Shown here: positions 11,048-22,640 of the stretch, piece by piece
Numbering within the stretch: position 1 is the first letter of the stretch
How the letters are laid out: each line of letters begins with the position of its first letter
Source of the DNA: Diphasiastrum complanatum
Taxonomy: Eukaryota; Streptophyta; Lycopodiopsida; Lycopodiales; Lycopodiaceae
Reading direction: 5' to 3'
Assembly (NCBI GenBank): GCA_029204225.1
Contig: CM055092.1
Coordinates: 10,875,806-10,939,805, forward strand
Length of the DNA stretch: 64,000 nt
Position numbers and translations under genes: made by a program
Notes under the pieces: model-generated
What the model saw: the letters and a program-made list of their open reading frames with translations, nothing else
What the model was told of the DNA's origin: nothing
Database searches by the model: none

Positions 11048-12102
11048 GTGACTGATATTGGATCCCTTCGTCCGAACATTACTTTTGAACAGTTGTTGGC
11101 AGATAACACTTATTACAAAAAGCAACTGAAAGGCCTTTCTGTGTCCAAAAAGAAGAAAAAAGTTTCTTTGCAAAATGCTGGTGTTTTGTCTATCGATTTA
11201 GGTGATCTCGGTGCACCTGAGATTGATATTACCATTCTGGGATGCCTAATCGAAAAAGTGCCAATTGACTTTGGTTCCAGTGTAAATATAATAACAAAAG
11301 ACACAACTCATGCTCTGGGGCTGATTGACATTCAACCGACACAACGAAACATCAAGTTAGCTGATTTGACACGACGAAAACCTATTGGAGAACTGAAGGA
11401 TATCACTGTCTACATTCAAGCCAAGCCATTCACAATGAATTTCATTGTTATCAAAGCACTCGGTTTGTCATCCTATTCTGTGCTGATTGGACGACCTTGG
11501 CTTTATCAATCAAACGCAAGTGTACATTGGAAATCTAGAGAGTTGAGATTTCAGACTGGTGAGACCAATAACCGAGGTAAGCCAGCAGAACAAATCATAA
11601 TCTGGCGTTGTGACAAATATGAAGGTGAAATTTGTCCGACACCAACTTTACATCAGAAGAATCTTCGTATGCCTTGAATATTTTTTCCAATGGATCTGAT
11701 ATTGAAGTGCAGTACTTTGAATGTTATGAGAATGCTGATGACGAAGAATTCTTCGATGCCTGCGACACTGAAGCGGATATTTCGTATGAAGAAATTAACA
11801 TTGCAGACACGAACTCGAAAGAGTCTAACGATTCGAGTGACGAATCTGAACACAAATTTGGTAACAAGAATCAGGTTGACGACAAGAAAACATCTGTGGA
11901 GTCAACCATGCGCAAAATTCATGGCCATCTCAAGGCCAGCATGACAGAAGATATCATTTTACCAGATTCAACTGAACTGATTGAACTTGCACCTGGCAGA
12001 TTTGTGCACATTTCAAAGTCACTTGGAGAATCAGAGTTAGTGGAATTCATTGAACTATTGAAGGAGTATCAAGACGTTTTTTCTGGTTGCTCGACGATTT
12101 GA
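11048..12102 (+). pseudogene. Element C protease and linker
   Basis: Frame 11048-11677 contains VPIDFGSSVNIITKDT (DxG catalytic motif with Phe in the middle) and YSVLIGRPWLYQSNA, the two hallmarks of Tat/Athila-type proteases. Frame 11632-12102 overlaps it in another phase. It is strongly acidic and ends in an LVEFIELLKEYQDVFSG segment, which in the family leads into RT. A frameshift near 11640 separates them and another near 12100 precedes RT. Confidence 0.75.
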
Positions 12103-13403
12103 AGGGTATACCCGCAAAATTCGGAGAGCACTGAATTGATCTTAAGGAAGATGTTGTACCTATTCGATAGAGACAGTATTGTCTCAAACCTAAGTACTCT
12201 CTCATGGTTAAGGACGAACTTAACAAGCACCTTAAGGCATGTATAATCTATCTTGGTCTTAAGTAGTGAATGGGTTTCACCCATTGTTGTCGTCCCAAAG
12301 AAGAAGACTGGCAGAATACAAATATGCCAGGATTTCCGCAAACTCAATGCTGCCACAAGGAAGGACCATCATCCTCTGCCTTTCACTGATTTCATCCTAG
12401 ATCAGGTTGCTGGTCAAGAGCGTTACGGTTTCTGTGACGACTTTTCTGGATATAATCAGGTTGGAGTGCGAAAGGAGGATCGTTCAAAGACCACATTCAC
12501 TACGGATTGGGGAACTTATGCCTACAACAAAATGCCCTTTGGTCTTTGTAATGCTCCGACGACTTTTCAATGAATTATGATGTTAATTTTCGCTGCCTTC
12601 CTGAGAACTTTTCTCGAAATATTTGTTGATGATTTTTGTGTATACATTGATATAAAGACACACCTACATATGCTGAAATTAACATTGCAACGGTGTCGAG
12701 ATACTTGTTTATCTCTTCATCCAGATAAATGTTTTTTTGGTATGAAAAAAGGAATATTGCTCGGACACAGAGTATCTAACTGAGGAATAGAAGTCGACAA
12801 AGATAAAGTCGAGCTTATAAAGAATCTCCAGATACCAACAAATTTACGTGAACTAAGAGCTTTCTTAGGACATGTTGGCTATTATAGGAGATTTATTCAA
12901 AATCATGCTTCTATTGCTACCTCTCTTACACATTTATTGAAGAAACAAGTAGAATACTTGTGGACGAATGAATAGCAGAAAACATTCAAAGATCTTAAGC
13001 AAAGGTTGATTAATGCTCCTATCATGAGACCACTCAACTGGACTATTTTATTTCATAGTTATGTGGATGTTTCTGCATTTGCTATTGGTGTCTGTCTAAG
13101 CCAGAAGGATGACCAGAAGAAGGATCATCCCATCTACTATGTGAGTTGACAGTCAGAGCATCAGAGAAGAATTATTCGGCTACAGAAAGGGAAGCACTTG
13201 GCCTGATTTTTACTGTTAAAAAATTTCGGCATTATTTGCTGGGATATGCATTTATTTTTCATGTGGATCATTATGCTTTTAAGTATCTTGTAAATAAACC
13301 AGATCTATCAGGACAGATTGCTCGATGAGTTCTACTTCTACAAGAATTTACTTATCAAGTAGAGCTTCGTCAAGGAAAATATCATACGAATGCTGATTAT
13401 CTA
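12103..13403 (+). pseudogene. Element C reverse transcriptase and RNase H
   Basis: RT pieces: SEWVSPIVVVPKKK, ICQDFRKLNAAT, CDDFSGYNQV, YNKMPFGLCNAPTTFQ (12253-12573), IFVDDFCVYI with the catalytic DD (12577-12783), then a LGHVGYYRRFI segment. RNase H follows with a VDVSAFAIGV segment (family VDAS), ATEREALGLIFTVKKFRHYL (13146-13328) and an NADYLLRL-like motif. In-frame stops are at 12571, 12781, about 12970, 13148 and 13326. Most fit CGA to TGA, TGG to TGA or CAG to TAG. Confidence 0.85.
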
Positions 13404-14717
13404 TTGCGACTCAGCACCGGAAAAATTGAAGACCCTATCAATGATGATTTTTCAGATGAACATTTATTCGAGATTTCATCTACAAATTCGTTATATTCTG
13501 ATATTATTACTTATCTTAAGGATCAGATATATCCGAATAGTTACGATTTAGAGCAAAAGACAGTCTTTCAATATATTATTAACAATGTTCTGTACAAGCT
13601 TGGTGTTGACCATCAACTACGAAGATGTCTCGAAACTGAAGACATTAAAAAGGTCGTTAAAGCCTTACACTCAGAAGATGCTGGTGGACATTTTGCTTTG
13701 AAGAATACAGTTAATAAGATATTGACTGCCAAGTATTGGTGGCCAACAATGTTCAAGGATGTATCGAATTTTATTCGTTCATGTGATCCATGCCAGAGAT
13801 TTGGTAAGCCTACAAAAGCCATGAATTGGCCGTTGACACCAATCCTGCCTCTTGCACCATTTGAGAAGTGGGGGATTGACTTTGTCAGTCCAATCAAACC
13901 TGTTACCCGACATACGAAATGTTGTTATATTTTAGTTGCCACAGATTATGCTACCAAGAACGTTGAAGCAGAGGCGACGAAACGAAACGATGCGAAAACT
14001 ATCGCGACGTTCTTATTCAAAAGTATAATCACAAGATATGGTTGTCCACTCGAACTAGTAAGTGACCGAGGAACACATTTTCTAAATGATACAATACGGT
14101 TGCTGACAACCTATTTTCTGATCAAACATAGAAAAACTACACCGTATAATCCAAAAGCAAATGGGTTGACAGAAAGAGCTAATGGAATCTTATGTAAGAT
14201 CCTGACTAAAATTACTATTGCACATGCAACGGATTGGAATCAGAAACTACCATCAGTTCTCTGTGCTTATCGCAACACAGAGAAAATCATGACAAAACAG
14301 ACACCATATTTCCTTACATATGGTATGCATCCTATTTTTTCAATTGAATTCGAGGTGAAAACCTTTCGTATTCAAGCTCAATGAACAGATGCAGAATTAA
14401 TAAACGAAAGGTTGACTAATACTGAAGAACTAGCGGAAGCTCGAGAGACTTCACAAAAACTAACGGAGGAAATCCAGAAACAAAGAAAGAAGAAATATGA
14501 CAGTCATATAAAAAAATGTGATCTTAAAGCTGATGATTATGCGTTGATATATGACAGTCGCCATCAAAAGTTCCCTGAAAAACTCCATATGCGATGGCTT
14601 GGACCGTATAAAGTCATAGAGGTGTTTGACAATGGTTCTATGCAACTTCAATCACTTGAAGGTGAACTATTACCGATAGGTATTAACGGGTTCGGACTGA
14701 AGAAATACTACCTTTGA
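13404..14717 (+). CDS. Element C integrase (decayed)
   Basis: The 326-codon frame 13404-14384 holds an HHCC zinc finger (HSEDAGGHFA ... RSCDPCQRF) and a DDE core: ILVATDYATKNVEAE, LVSDRGTHFLND, and NPKANGLTERANGIL with the Glu. A TGA at 14382 (probably from CGA) precedes 14412-14717 in the same phase. That piece carries the Lys-rich helix and the LGPYKVIEVFDNGSMQL module of the C-terminal domain. This is the best-preserved integrase in the window. The HFLND to ANGLTER spacing is normal. Confidence 0.88.
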
Positions 14718-15320
14718 CCAGAATTTTTTTTTATTCTTATTATTTTCTAGTATTTTTCTGAAAATAATCGCGAATTTTCTTTTATCTTGTCTAAAAAATT
14801 TTCGCGACCCTTTTATTTTTTCTAGAAATTTTTTAGAATTTTTCGAGAATTTTTCTTGACTTCTCTCAATCTTTCAATATCATTTTAAAAGAATTTTCGA
14901 GAACTTTTGTAGATTTTTTCGCGACACTAAAATTGTTAATCAAATTTTCGTAAATCGTTTTTGAGAATTTTTCTAGCATTATCTCCAGTTTTTTGAGAAA
15001 TTTTCTAGTATGTTGTTACAATTTTCAAGAAATTTTTGTGAGTTTCTGTAACATTTTTTTAAGATCCTTCGAGAAAGTTTTGCGGAACTTTCTAGAATCT
15101 TTCTAGCATATTTTTGAATCTTTCGAGAATCTCTTGACCTACTTTTTGTATCCCTCCATTAAAGATGATGGCCACGTGATCATCATTATTCACACGTGTG
15201 TACGCTCACAGATATTGTTTCTCCTTAATTTATTTTTTCTTTTCACAAACGGTCTTCCTTCATTAAAGATCGATCTGACAAATTATAATTTCAAACACTG
15301 AGCCATGCACGTCCTCCATA
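14718..15320 (+). other. Element C post-integrase spacer with TTTCGAGAATTT-like repeats
   Basis: About 600 bp of T-rich sequence contain no ORF. Between about 14740 and 15140 the string TTT(C/T)(G/T)AGAA(T)TTT recurs many times at irregular intervals. The remainder, up to 15320, is ordinary AT-rich DNA. Confidence 0.6.
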
Positions 15321-15346
15321 AATGAAGTGACAGATGTCAAGTCACC

Positions 15347-16466
15347 ATGCCACATCATCATCCCTTCCACACCGCTACAGCTTATCAGAGTTATTTTCCA
15401 TTTTTTTTCTTTACACTTTCTACCTGCGAAGTTTATGCTTTCATGCGCTCACTCTTTGTGGTCAAAGCACTATTTTGCGAACTATTGCGATCTACGAAGC
15501 TATCGTTAAACATTCGAACAATGGCTTCCGGATCAGGTTTGAGCTCTAATACCATTTGGAAAGCACGCGCAAGAATCCGCCTACCATCCATCCAGTCCTT
15601 TTTGGATCGATGCAGGTTGGGTGATTTGAAAGTGGACCCCTCCATCATCCTCTCTGAAGTCAGTACTGAATTCATGAACTCCATCCATTCAATTTCGGAG
15701 GTGGACTTCAAAGTTCACTTACGAGGCCAATTCTTCACTATCATTGAAGCCCTGTTCTACACAGCTCTCGGATTACCTCAAGATGAGAAGCTGGTTTCAA
15801 CTAACAAAGATTCGGTGGATGAAGCTACCCACTTCTTAAGCAACTGTTTCATACCCACGAATGGGGTGCAAAATCTCTATGATCCGAGATACAACATTCA
15901 AGTTGTTTTGTAAATATGCAAACCAAGCAATCTTTTTGACGGATGCCGATGCCACCATTTCATTTCAAAATTTTGAGTATATATTAGATGCTCTTGCGGG
16001 TAATCCAGTGTACTTTGACGTTATCACATACAAAGCCTTTTTGCGCTACATTAAGCCCCAAAAGTTTTCTGGAGTTGGAGCCCATGTATCTCGACTCTGC
16101 GCTCATTTTGACATATTGAACGATCAAGAGAAAACCATGCTGACAGGAAGATTGTTGGTTCCCAAGCCAATAGATCTTTCCAGCATCCTTTCTGTTCCTA
16201 TTCCGGTTCCAGTTGATGCTGCACCAGTAGTCGAAGTAGCAGCCACCACTGCTATGGAGAGTGAAGTTGTGGCAATGGAAATCAATGGAGCTACTCCTAT
16301 TGCGGATTCTTCAGAAATAGCATTTGCTTCCACATTTCAGAAGCAGCCAAGCGCATCCACCTCTGAGGATGACGCAACCCAGTCCGATACATCAAACAAG
16401 GGACGCATAGCTGCTGAAGGCGACACTGGGGCACCTGTGGCAGATGATGAAGAAGCAGACGACTAG
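15347..16466 (+). pseudogene. Element C post-pol ORF, N-terminal globular domain
   Basis: Two overlapping frames (15347-15913, then 15861-16466) form one product after a one-base indel near 15905. The natural start is probably the ATG near 15521 (MASGSGLSS). Visible are a SFLDRCRLGD helix, VSTEFMNSIHS, VHLRGQFFTIIEALFYTALGLP, then KYANQAIFLTDADATIS and KAFLRYIKPQKFSGVGAHVS. The pattern EF..., then xRGxxF..., then LGLP resembles the putative plant transposon protein domain seen in Athila-type elements. That is an impression, not a search result. An acidic, Ala/Thr-rich tail follows. Confidence 0.55.
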
Positions 16467-17294
16467 CCCGAGTGGTTTCGGTCCATGAAAGAGAAAGCCA
16501 AGGACCTTGTGGCTGAAGTATATGAGTTCGACAAGTACCACCGTCAACTCACAATGCAGCTTATCACCTCATAGAGGAAATCACTCGACTCTTTGAAGGA
16601 GTCCTTCGAGAAGATTAATTCGCTCGAATTAGACAAGACGAGACTGATCGAACAACATCGTTCTCTCAAAACATAGCTTCAGACTTTAATAAAGGAAGCT
16701 GATTCTTTGAAGCAAACCAATAAGACGATTTAGGCCAAGTCTGACAATTTTCAGACTCAAAACAATTCTTTGAAACAGCAACTTTTGGCTGCAAATCAAC
16801 ATAATGTCACGTTCCAGAAACATCTACAGGAGGAGCGAATGACAAGATTAAAGACAGAAGCTGTTTTGTCCCTGAGCACCACTGTAGGGTCAATCATTGT
16901 CAATCTCACAAAGCTGCACCAGCTCCAAGGCCAGATGCTCAAAATTTTTTGAGTTGAGTTCTTACAACCGCTCGAGGATGCGAAGGCTCTCGTCGAGGAA
17001 GAGTTGACGGAGCTGAAGGAGCTCTCCAGTGATGCCACCCCATCTTGCAGCGGGCCCAATGCACACGATGACTATCTTCAGGCCCTGTTGCGAATTGATG
17101 AACTTACACAACAACTCCAAGCTGTGCCTGCGTGCACCGGAGCCTCAGACCATCCAGAATTCTTGGAGGCTGTCGCGAAGATTGACCAGTTCGAACAAGA
17201 GCTGTCGAACCAAAAGCAACATATGGAAGATCAAAAGCTAGCTGCTGAGTTACAAACTCAGAATTTGGCAACTACATCTACACAGCCAAAGTGA
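16467..17294 (+). pseudogene. Element C post-pol ORF, coiled-coil segment
   Basis: This segment continues the frame of 15861-16466 through several TAG stops, most fitting CAG to TAG, plus a TGA near 16951. Heptad-rich stretches dominate: a SLDSLKESFEKINSLELDKT segment, a LIKEADSLKQTNKT segment, and NNSLKQQLLAANQ. The frame 17004-17294 adds ELTELKEL, LLRIDELTQQLQAV and AKIDQFEQELSNQ. A long coiled coil suggests oligomerisation. No enzymatic motif is visible. Confidence 0.5.
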
Positions 17295-18095
17295 ATGCGG
17301 CGAAATCAGTCGAAGGTATGTGCTGACAAATTTCGTGCATTTGCTGATCGCTTCTGGAAATGGTGTCCACATGCTTTTAATATTGAGTTGCAATGGCGTG
17401 TGGATTACATGATGCTACCAGGCGCAACATCGCCTTCGATGACTGGAAGCGATCGTGGGAGAAGGACAACTTTATCTGGTTATGGGCCCAGCTCACTATT
17501 GAGCAGAAAGGATGTCTCTACTGGGGCATAATCCAGGATAAATTCCAGGTCCTACCTTTTGGATCGACAGAGTTATACATAGGCTCTTTGGCTATGTATG
17601 CTCTCGAATATATTCGTATCAAAGAATTTTAATTTTTGAGGAACGAAGATAATAAGCGACATTTTTGGAAGAAAAAGTCGCAGTTTCAGTTGTACAAACC
17701 ACAAGCTATTGTGAATTTAGGTGCATTCGACGATGCAGGTATGCTAATTAATATCAATATGGCTTATCCGGAATTATTCAGTCTATATGTGGATTGGGAG
17801 CGAAACCTTGCAGAATATTTTGCGGAGATTCGTCCTAATTTGCAAGCTAGAAGGAAGTCATTTCGTTATAAGCAATTTTGTACATATATATTTTGGCAGT
17901 TTGGTACCTTTGCGGCGAAGACATTGTTTTTTGTTCAGAATCTTTATGTTAAAAGCAATTTTATTAGATTTTCAGCTCGTTACTGTAAAGAAATCACTCT
18001 ATGAAGTGATTCAGATGAAGATACCAAGTTAACCCAGGAGTTGTTCGATGGAACATTACTCCCGGTTAAGTTAGAAGAATTCGGCAACTTACCAG
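17295..18095 (+). pseudogene. Element C post-pol ORF, Trp-rich C-terminal region
   Basis: Open pieces (17295-17531, 17393-17632, 17636-18004) encode a Trp/aromatic-rich region: FDDWKRSWEKDNFIWLWAQL, CLYWGIIQDKFQVLPFG, MYALEYIRIKEF and LFSLYVDWERNLAEYFAEIRP. I do not recognise it. It continues to about 18095, where minus-strand copia D begins. Frames are shifted near 17400 and 17635. Confidence 0.4.
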
Positions 18096-18421
18096 TTGGC
18101 CGCTATACCAAATCGAAAGAAGACTTGCTCTTGATCGAAGCTAAATGTTTCTATGGGATCATAATTGACGAAGATACACTTGATTGCTTTGGCATCAAGT
18201 TTCTTTTGCTCCTCCTTTGTCACATGTACATAGGCCTTACATCCAATGACACGAAACTTGTCAATTTTTGGCTTTATTCCAGTAAATGCTTCTTCAGGAG
18301 TCACATTTGGAACCACAACTGTAGGGCTCCCGTTTTGCAAGAACGCTGCCGCACTGCATGCTTCTGACCAAAGTGAATCGGTCAAGCTCATTTGCTTCAT
18401 CATGGAGCGTGCACTCTCCAT
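18089..18421 (-). pseudogene. Element D integrase C-terminal fragment
   Basis: This 110-codon frame reads ESARSMMKQMSLTDSLWSEA, VVPNVTPEEAFTGIKPKIDK, then FRVIGCKAYVHVTKEEQKKL and AKAIKCIFVNYD, a classic copia integrase C-terminal order (TPxExW/F...G.KP...L..FGC..Y.H). The final residues diverge at the junction with element C. Between this frame and 18627 lies further integrase core in broken frames. Confidence 0.75.
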
Positions 18422-18626
18422 AATAGTTCTATTTTTCCTTTCAGCTACACCATTACTATGCGGCGTGTGTGACTATGTGAATTGTCTTTTAATGTCGTGT
18501 TTTTTGCAAAAGTCTTCAAAATCATCAGATTTGTATTCTCCCCCTCTATTAGATCTTAGCACTTTGATGCGTGCATCCAGTTGGTTCTCTACCAAAGTCT
18601 TAAACTCCTTGAATCAAGCAAAAACG

Positions 18627-19204
18627 TCAGATTTCTTCTTCAAGAAATAAATCCATGTCCCTAGAGTAATCATCTATGAAAGTCATAAAATGATATGCTT
18701 TTCCCAACGACATGGTCTTAATTGGGCCGCACAGGTCGCTGTGAATTATTTCCAGCGGTTTCTTAGCTCTTGCAGCTCCACCTTTCTTGAATGTCTCTCT
18801 GTGATGCTTTCCCATGATGCATCCTTCACATATTGCATGATGATCATCCTGCAATGCCGGTAACCCTATTACAATCTTCAGCTTCGCCATCAATCTCAAG
18901 CTCCCATAGCTCAAATGACCAAGTCTTCTGTGCCACAACTCAAATTGAGATGCTGTTGAGATAGCCAAACCAACTCACCTGGTTTTGCAGCATCCAATTT
19001 ATAAAGGCCACAACCCTTCGCCACCACTTTGTGGTTGTGGTTCGTATCCTTCATAAGGCATCCATCCTTGACAAATTCAACTTTAAGATGTTGATTTGCC
19101 ATTACACCAACAGAAAGCAAACTCTTTTTGAGTCCAGGAACATAAAGTACATTAGGGATGTTTTTAATTTTTCCATCAGGAAACTGCACAGGTACATTGC
19201 CCAC
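18627..19204 (-). pseudogene. Element D protease end, GAG-pre-integrase and integrase start
   Basis: Frame 18911-19204 carries the protease C-terminal half (NIPNVLYVPGLKKSLLSVG). Frame 18627-18968 carries LWHRRLGHLSYGSLRLMAKL and CEGCIMGKHHRETF, which form the HHCC zinc finger of the GAG-pre-integrase domain. It then enters the integrase core with IIHSDLCGPI (first Asp) and MTFIDDYSR. Frame changes separate the pieces. Confidence 0.8.
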
Positions 19205-19225
19205 ACCCTGTATCTGGCATTCCTC

Positions 19226-20233
19226 TCAATTGGCTTGAGTGACCTTATCCCCATCATGGATTGGTGAGAATTTCTCAAACCAATCACGTTTTTCGATCAT
19301 ATGTCTTGTGGCGCCTGAGTCTATGAACCATCTGGCACCATCATCAACTTGGGAGGCCAATGCCGATGAGAAGACACTTGTCTCGTCATCTTCTCCATCA
19401 TCTTCGTCAATGTTTCCTTGTTGAGTCACTTTTCTCGCCTTTATGTCTGCTTTCTTCTTATAACACTCGTGTGCCCAATGACTCTGTTTGTGGCAATAGT
19501 AACATTTGTCTTTCTTCTTCTTTTTCTCTTTTGATGACGACTCTCCTTCGTCATCATCATCCTTGGATTTCTTAGGAATCCTTTTCCATCCTTTCTGCTT
19601 GCCTTTAGCAAGCAAGGCTTGATCCTCCTGTGGGGTTTGCCTTGACTTCACCACTTCACGACGCTGCTCTTCTTGCAACATGATTCCGTGGAAGTCTTCA
19701 AAAGTAGGCAACCTCTCCCTCGAAGCAATGTCACTCACAAACATCTGTAGCCCTTCCAAGACACCGCTCATTGTGGTATGTACCAATTCAATATCTCTGA
19801 TTGGTTCTCCAATTGTCACAAGTTGATCTCTCAGCTCCTTTATCCTGGTGAAGAAGGATCCCACTGATTCACTTTCTTCCATCCTTGCTGTGTTCAATCT
19901 TGACTTCAAGAACATGGCTTGAGCTGGATTGCAAGTTTGAAATTGCATTCTAAGAGCTTTCCAAGATCCCTTAGCCATCGTGGCATCACTTATGTGAGTG
20001 ATCACATGGTCTTTCACTGAAAGATTGATCAAGGACAGTGCTCTCTGCGCCTTTTTATCAAAGGCCCTTATGTCACCTGGAGTGGTATTTGGCCGGACTT
20101 CAATACCTGCCACGATTTCCCACAACTCTTTCTCCATCAAAATGCTCTTCATTTTGAATTTCCAGATGTTGTAGTTAGAAGCCCCATCAAGTTTGCTTGC
20201 ATCGTCCAAAATTGCCTCAATGATGTTTGCCAT
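19226..20233 (-). CDS. Element D Gag-protease
   Basis: The 335-codon frame opens with MANIIEAILDDASKLDG and a NYNIWKFKMKSIL segment typical of copia Gag (UBN2/DUF4219-like N-terminus). It continues through a helical capsid region and a Lys/Asp-rich stretch to the zinc knuckle CYYCHKQSHWAHEC (CX2CX4HX4C, about residues 245-258). It ends with the protease motif WFIDSGATRHM near residue 305. Length and order match a copia Gag-PR N-terminal half. It ends at a TGA at 19226-19228, with the protease continuing in phase at 19204. This is the least damaged copia Gag here. Confidence 0.88.
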   Translation of the reverse strand: MANIIEAILDDASKLDGASNYNIWKFKMKSILMEKELWEIVAGIEVRPNTTPGDIRAFDKKAQRALSLINLSVKDHVITHISDATMAKGSWKALRMQFQTCNPAQAMFLKSRLNTARMEESESVGSFFTRIKELRDQLVTIGEPIRDIELVHTTMSGVLEGLQMFVSDIASRERLPTFEDFHGIMLQEEQRREVVKSRQTPQEDQALLAKGKQKGWKRIPKKSKDDDDEGESSSKEKKKKKDKCYYCHKQSHWAHECYKKKADIKARKVTQQGNIDEDDGEDDETSVFSSALASQVDDGARWFIDSGATRHMIEKRDWFEKFSPIHDGDKVTQAN

Positions 20234-21490
20234 CTCCGAACTGCTTAAAACTTCACCTGTAGGCTATAAAGTATATGCTGGAGCCAACCGTGATGTCAGA
20301 AATCGATAATAATGACCTGCAATTTTTAGCTTACCAGGCCACCCGTTGCTCTTTCGCCAAATTGAAAGCCAAACTGGCGTCGTTTTCCAAAATGCTTCTC
20401 GCCACCAACTCCCAGCTTCCTGCCCAATGGAATGGTGAAATCACTTTTGGCGCACTTCGAACACTTTCTCCATGGCAATCACTCTGTTTTGGTGTACTGT
20501 ACTTGTAGGTACAGTCAGAGTGCCCTTCGTTTGGGGGCTATAGCCTTTTGTTTGGCCAAAGTAGGCTAAAGGAGGTGAAAATAAGGGCAATTTGGGTTTT
20601 TGAATTGTTTCTTCAGTGTGAAGAAACTTCACCCTTCAAAAACTTGGGACCCAACAATTTTTTCAGTTTGAAGATTTTTAATGAAGTTGCAATGCACTTT
20701 GCACTTTAGACCCCTTCAGACTTTTTCACTTCAATCCAACGGATCCTTTAGATCCAACGGCCCACCTATCGTGAAATAACCATCGTCGATCTGTGTGAAT
20801 CGAGATCAGACGGCTGTCCATGCTTTTGTGCACTGATCAAAGGCCTTCAAAGCACTGAGCACTTCGGGCCGCTAGCCGACAAGCTAGACTAGGCGCGCGA
20901 GAGTTCCCACGACCTCTCCTCCTCTTCTCTCTCTGCGATGGAGTTCTTCTCTCTCCTTCATAGGCTATGGCAGCTCCAAATGGATCGAACTGGCTGCCTT
21001 CCTTCTGTACAACCAGTCGCAACCTCCCTACTGCTGAATTGCGCTACCAAGGCGCCCATTCACAGCATCTCACAGCTTTGAAAACGACCTCCTACAAGGA
21101 GATATCCCAGATTTTGTCCCTTGAAACCCTAGCAATTTTGAAGAGAAGAATATATTGGGCTTTACTCAGGCTTTCCCTGAGCTTTCCTTTGCAGCTCCTA
21201 ACTGGCTGAGGTCGCCCTACTGCAGGCTATCTTCTGCTCCAGACCGCTCTTCAAACGGTATTTGATTGGATTCAAACCAATCACAAACGCCAAGCAACCC
21301 TCCAGAAGAATTTTTCAGCTTCAAACTTTGCTTGCTTTCTGATTCAACCAACAATCCCCTGTCTCTGAGTCCTTTTTATAGTTTTGAGCCATTCCACGAA
21401 TCTCCACAGACTCAGTTTTGTGCTTCCTAGCCAACAAACCGTCGTGAATTTGCAGCTCTCTATTCTTGTCCGGTGATTTAAGCCACCAAG
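20234..21490 (-). other. Element D leader
   Basis: About 1.26 kb lie between the PBS and the Gag start. Several short open frames exist on both strands but none has recognisable content. One part near 20880-20960 is GC-rich and pyrimidine-rich. Confidence 0.5.
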
Positions 21491-21503
21491 GGCTCTGATA
21501 CCA
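21491..21503 (-). promoter_or_regulatory. Element D primer-binding site, tRNA-iMet type
   Basis: The minus strand reads TGGTATCAGAGCC, as at 7209-7221. The LTR must begin within a few bases to the right. Confidence 0.75.
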
Positions 21504-21750
21504 AGTTAAGAAAACACAATTGAAAACACCCGACCGGATCAATCACCACAGCACAACGTCAAGTGCAACAAGAACACAAAATTGCTCTCCTCAAACTGTA
21601 TATTCAACTACCTCGTAAGTACAAAGATAAGTTCCTTAAAAACACTCAAAGGGCTCATAAAAGAAAGATGGCTCGATAACTCTAGAACTAAGCACACGTG
21701 GTGCCATCGAAATAAGAAAGCACTGTATAAGTATTGAGAAGTTTCATGTG

Positions 21751-22640
21751 ATTTCCCTTTGAAAACATTTGTTGTTGTTCAAAGGAGTGCTTTGTGCATT
21801 GAAACAGGTTGAAAGAGAGGATCAAATCACTGCTACATGGCTACATCAAGTGGAGTCATGTTGGAAGCCAATGATAGGCTTACTTCAAGTAACTATAAAG
21901 GAAGATCTGAATATGATAACATCCATTATAAGAAGTGTTTCTTCTTTTAGATTTATATCCATCGAACATAAGTGAATGGGAGACAACACCATCACTTGTT
22001 GATATATTTGGATGTGATTCACTCTGATGTTGGGAAGTTGCAATACAGAGCAAGAAGTCCAAAGGATCTTGTAGATAGTGGTATCTTCTTTTATGAATCT
22101 AAATATATTCCAGATAGGGATGGGAGTTTTGGTAAGCTTGAAGAGATACCATTGCCAAGTTTTCAAAGTGTTGCCCTTGTACCCACCACTTAGGCTTGTC
22201 CAATGCTCTAAAAATCGGCCAAATCCAACATGTAATGTGTGAAATCAGAATTGATCAAGATTATATACCTACTTTGAGTTTTGATCTACAAAAGATTCAA
22301 TCTACATATGCAAGAAACTCGATTTTGGTTTAGATTCCAATCTAGCATGCTATAGCATTGATATCTTCCAAATCATTGATAGATGTGAATGCCTCCTTCA
22401 TAACATGAAATACAAGGGCTATGATACCATGCGAATAATTTCCGATCATTAAGATCCACAATGTCCATTTGATCTTTGGTTAGATAGTCAAGCAAATCAC
22501 CAATCTTGCCAATGTGGAAAACTAGCATCTAGACTATGAATGAGATGCCAAAATAATCTCGATCAGGCATCAATCAAAACGTAAACCAATGTTCATACAA
22601 AAATAGTAATCTACTGTATTTCACAGGTGTGGATCATAAA
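21751..22640. other. Unassigned spacer
   Basis: This is AT-rich sequence. A 73-codon plus-strand frame (21972-22193) has a non-repetitive composition, but I cannot relate it to a known family and its start is not supported. No LTR, PBS or domain motif is visible. Confidence 0.3.

Larger units (their letters stand above)
10028..18095 (+). mobile_element. Element C: Tat/Athila-like Ty3-gypsy with extra 3' ORF
   Basis: A long plus-strand element lies between truncated element A and truncated copia D. Order is partial gag, zinc knuckles (10720-11043), protease (11048-11677), RT (12103-13140), RNase H (to 13403), integrase (13404-14717), an AT-rich spacer, and a post-pol ORF (15347-18090). The Tat/Athila assignment rests on the protease style (DxGSSVNII, LIGRPWL) and the extra ORF after integrase. 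Both ends are missing, so no LTR can be assigned. Every domain is broken by stops. Confidence 0.75.
18096..21750 (-). mobile_element. Element D: truncated Ty1-copia
   Basis: Minus-strand order is LTR (right of 21504), iMet PBS, a ~1.26-kb leader, gag-protease (20233-18911), pre-integrase and integrase (18968-18089). RT, RNase H and the 3' LTR are missing because the element breaks off inside integrase against element C. The right LTR edge cannot be fixed: no TG...CA end is clear and the limit given is approximate. Confidence 0.7.
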
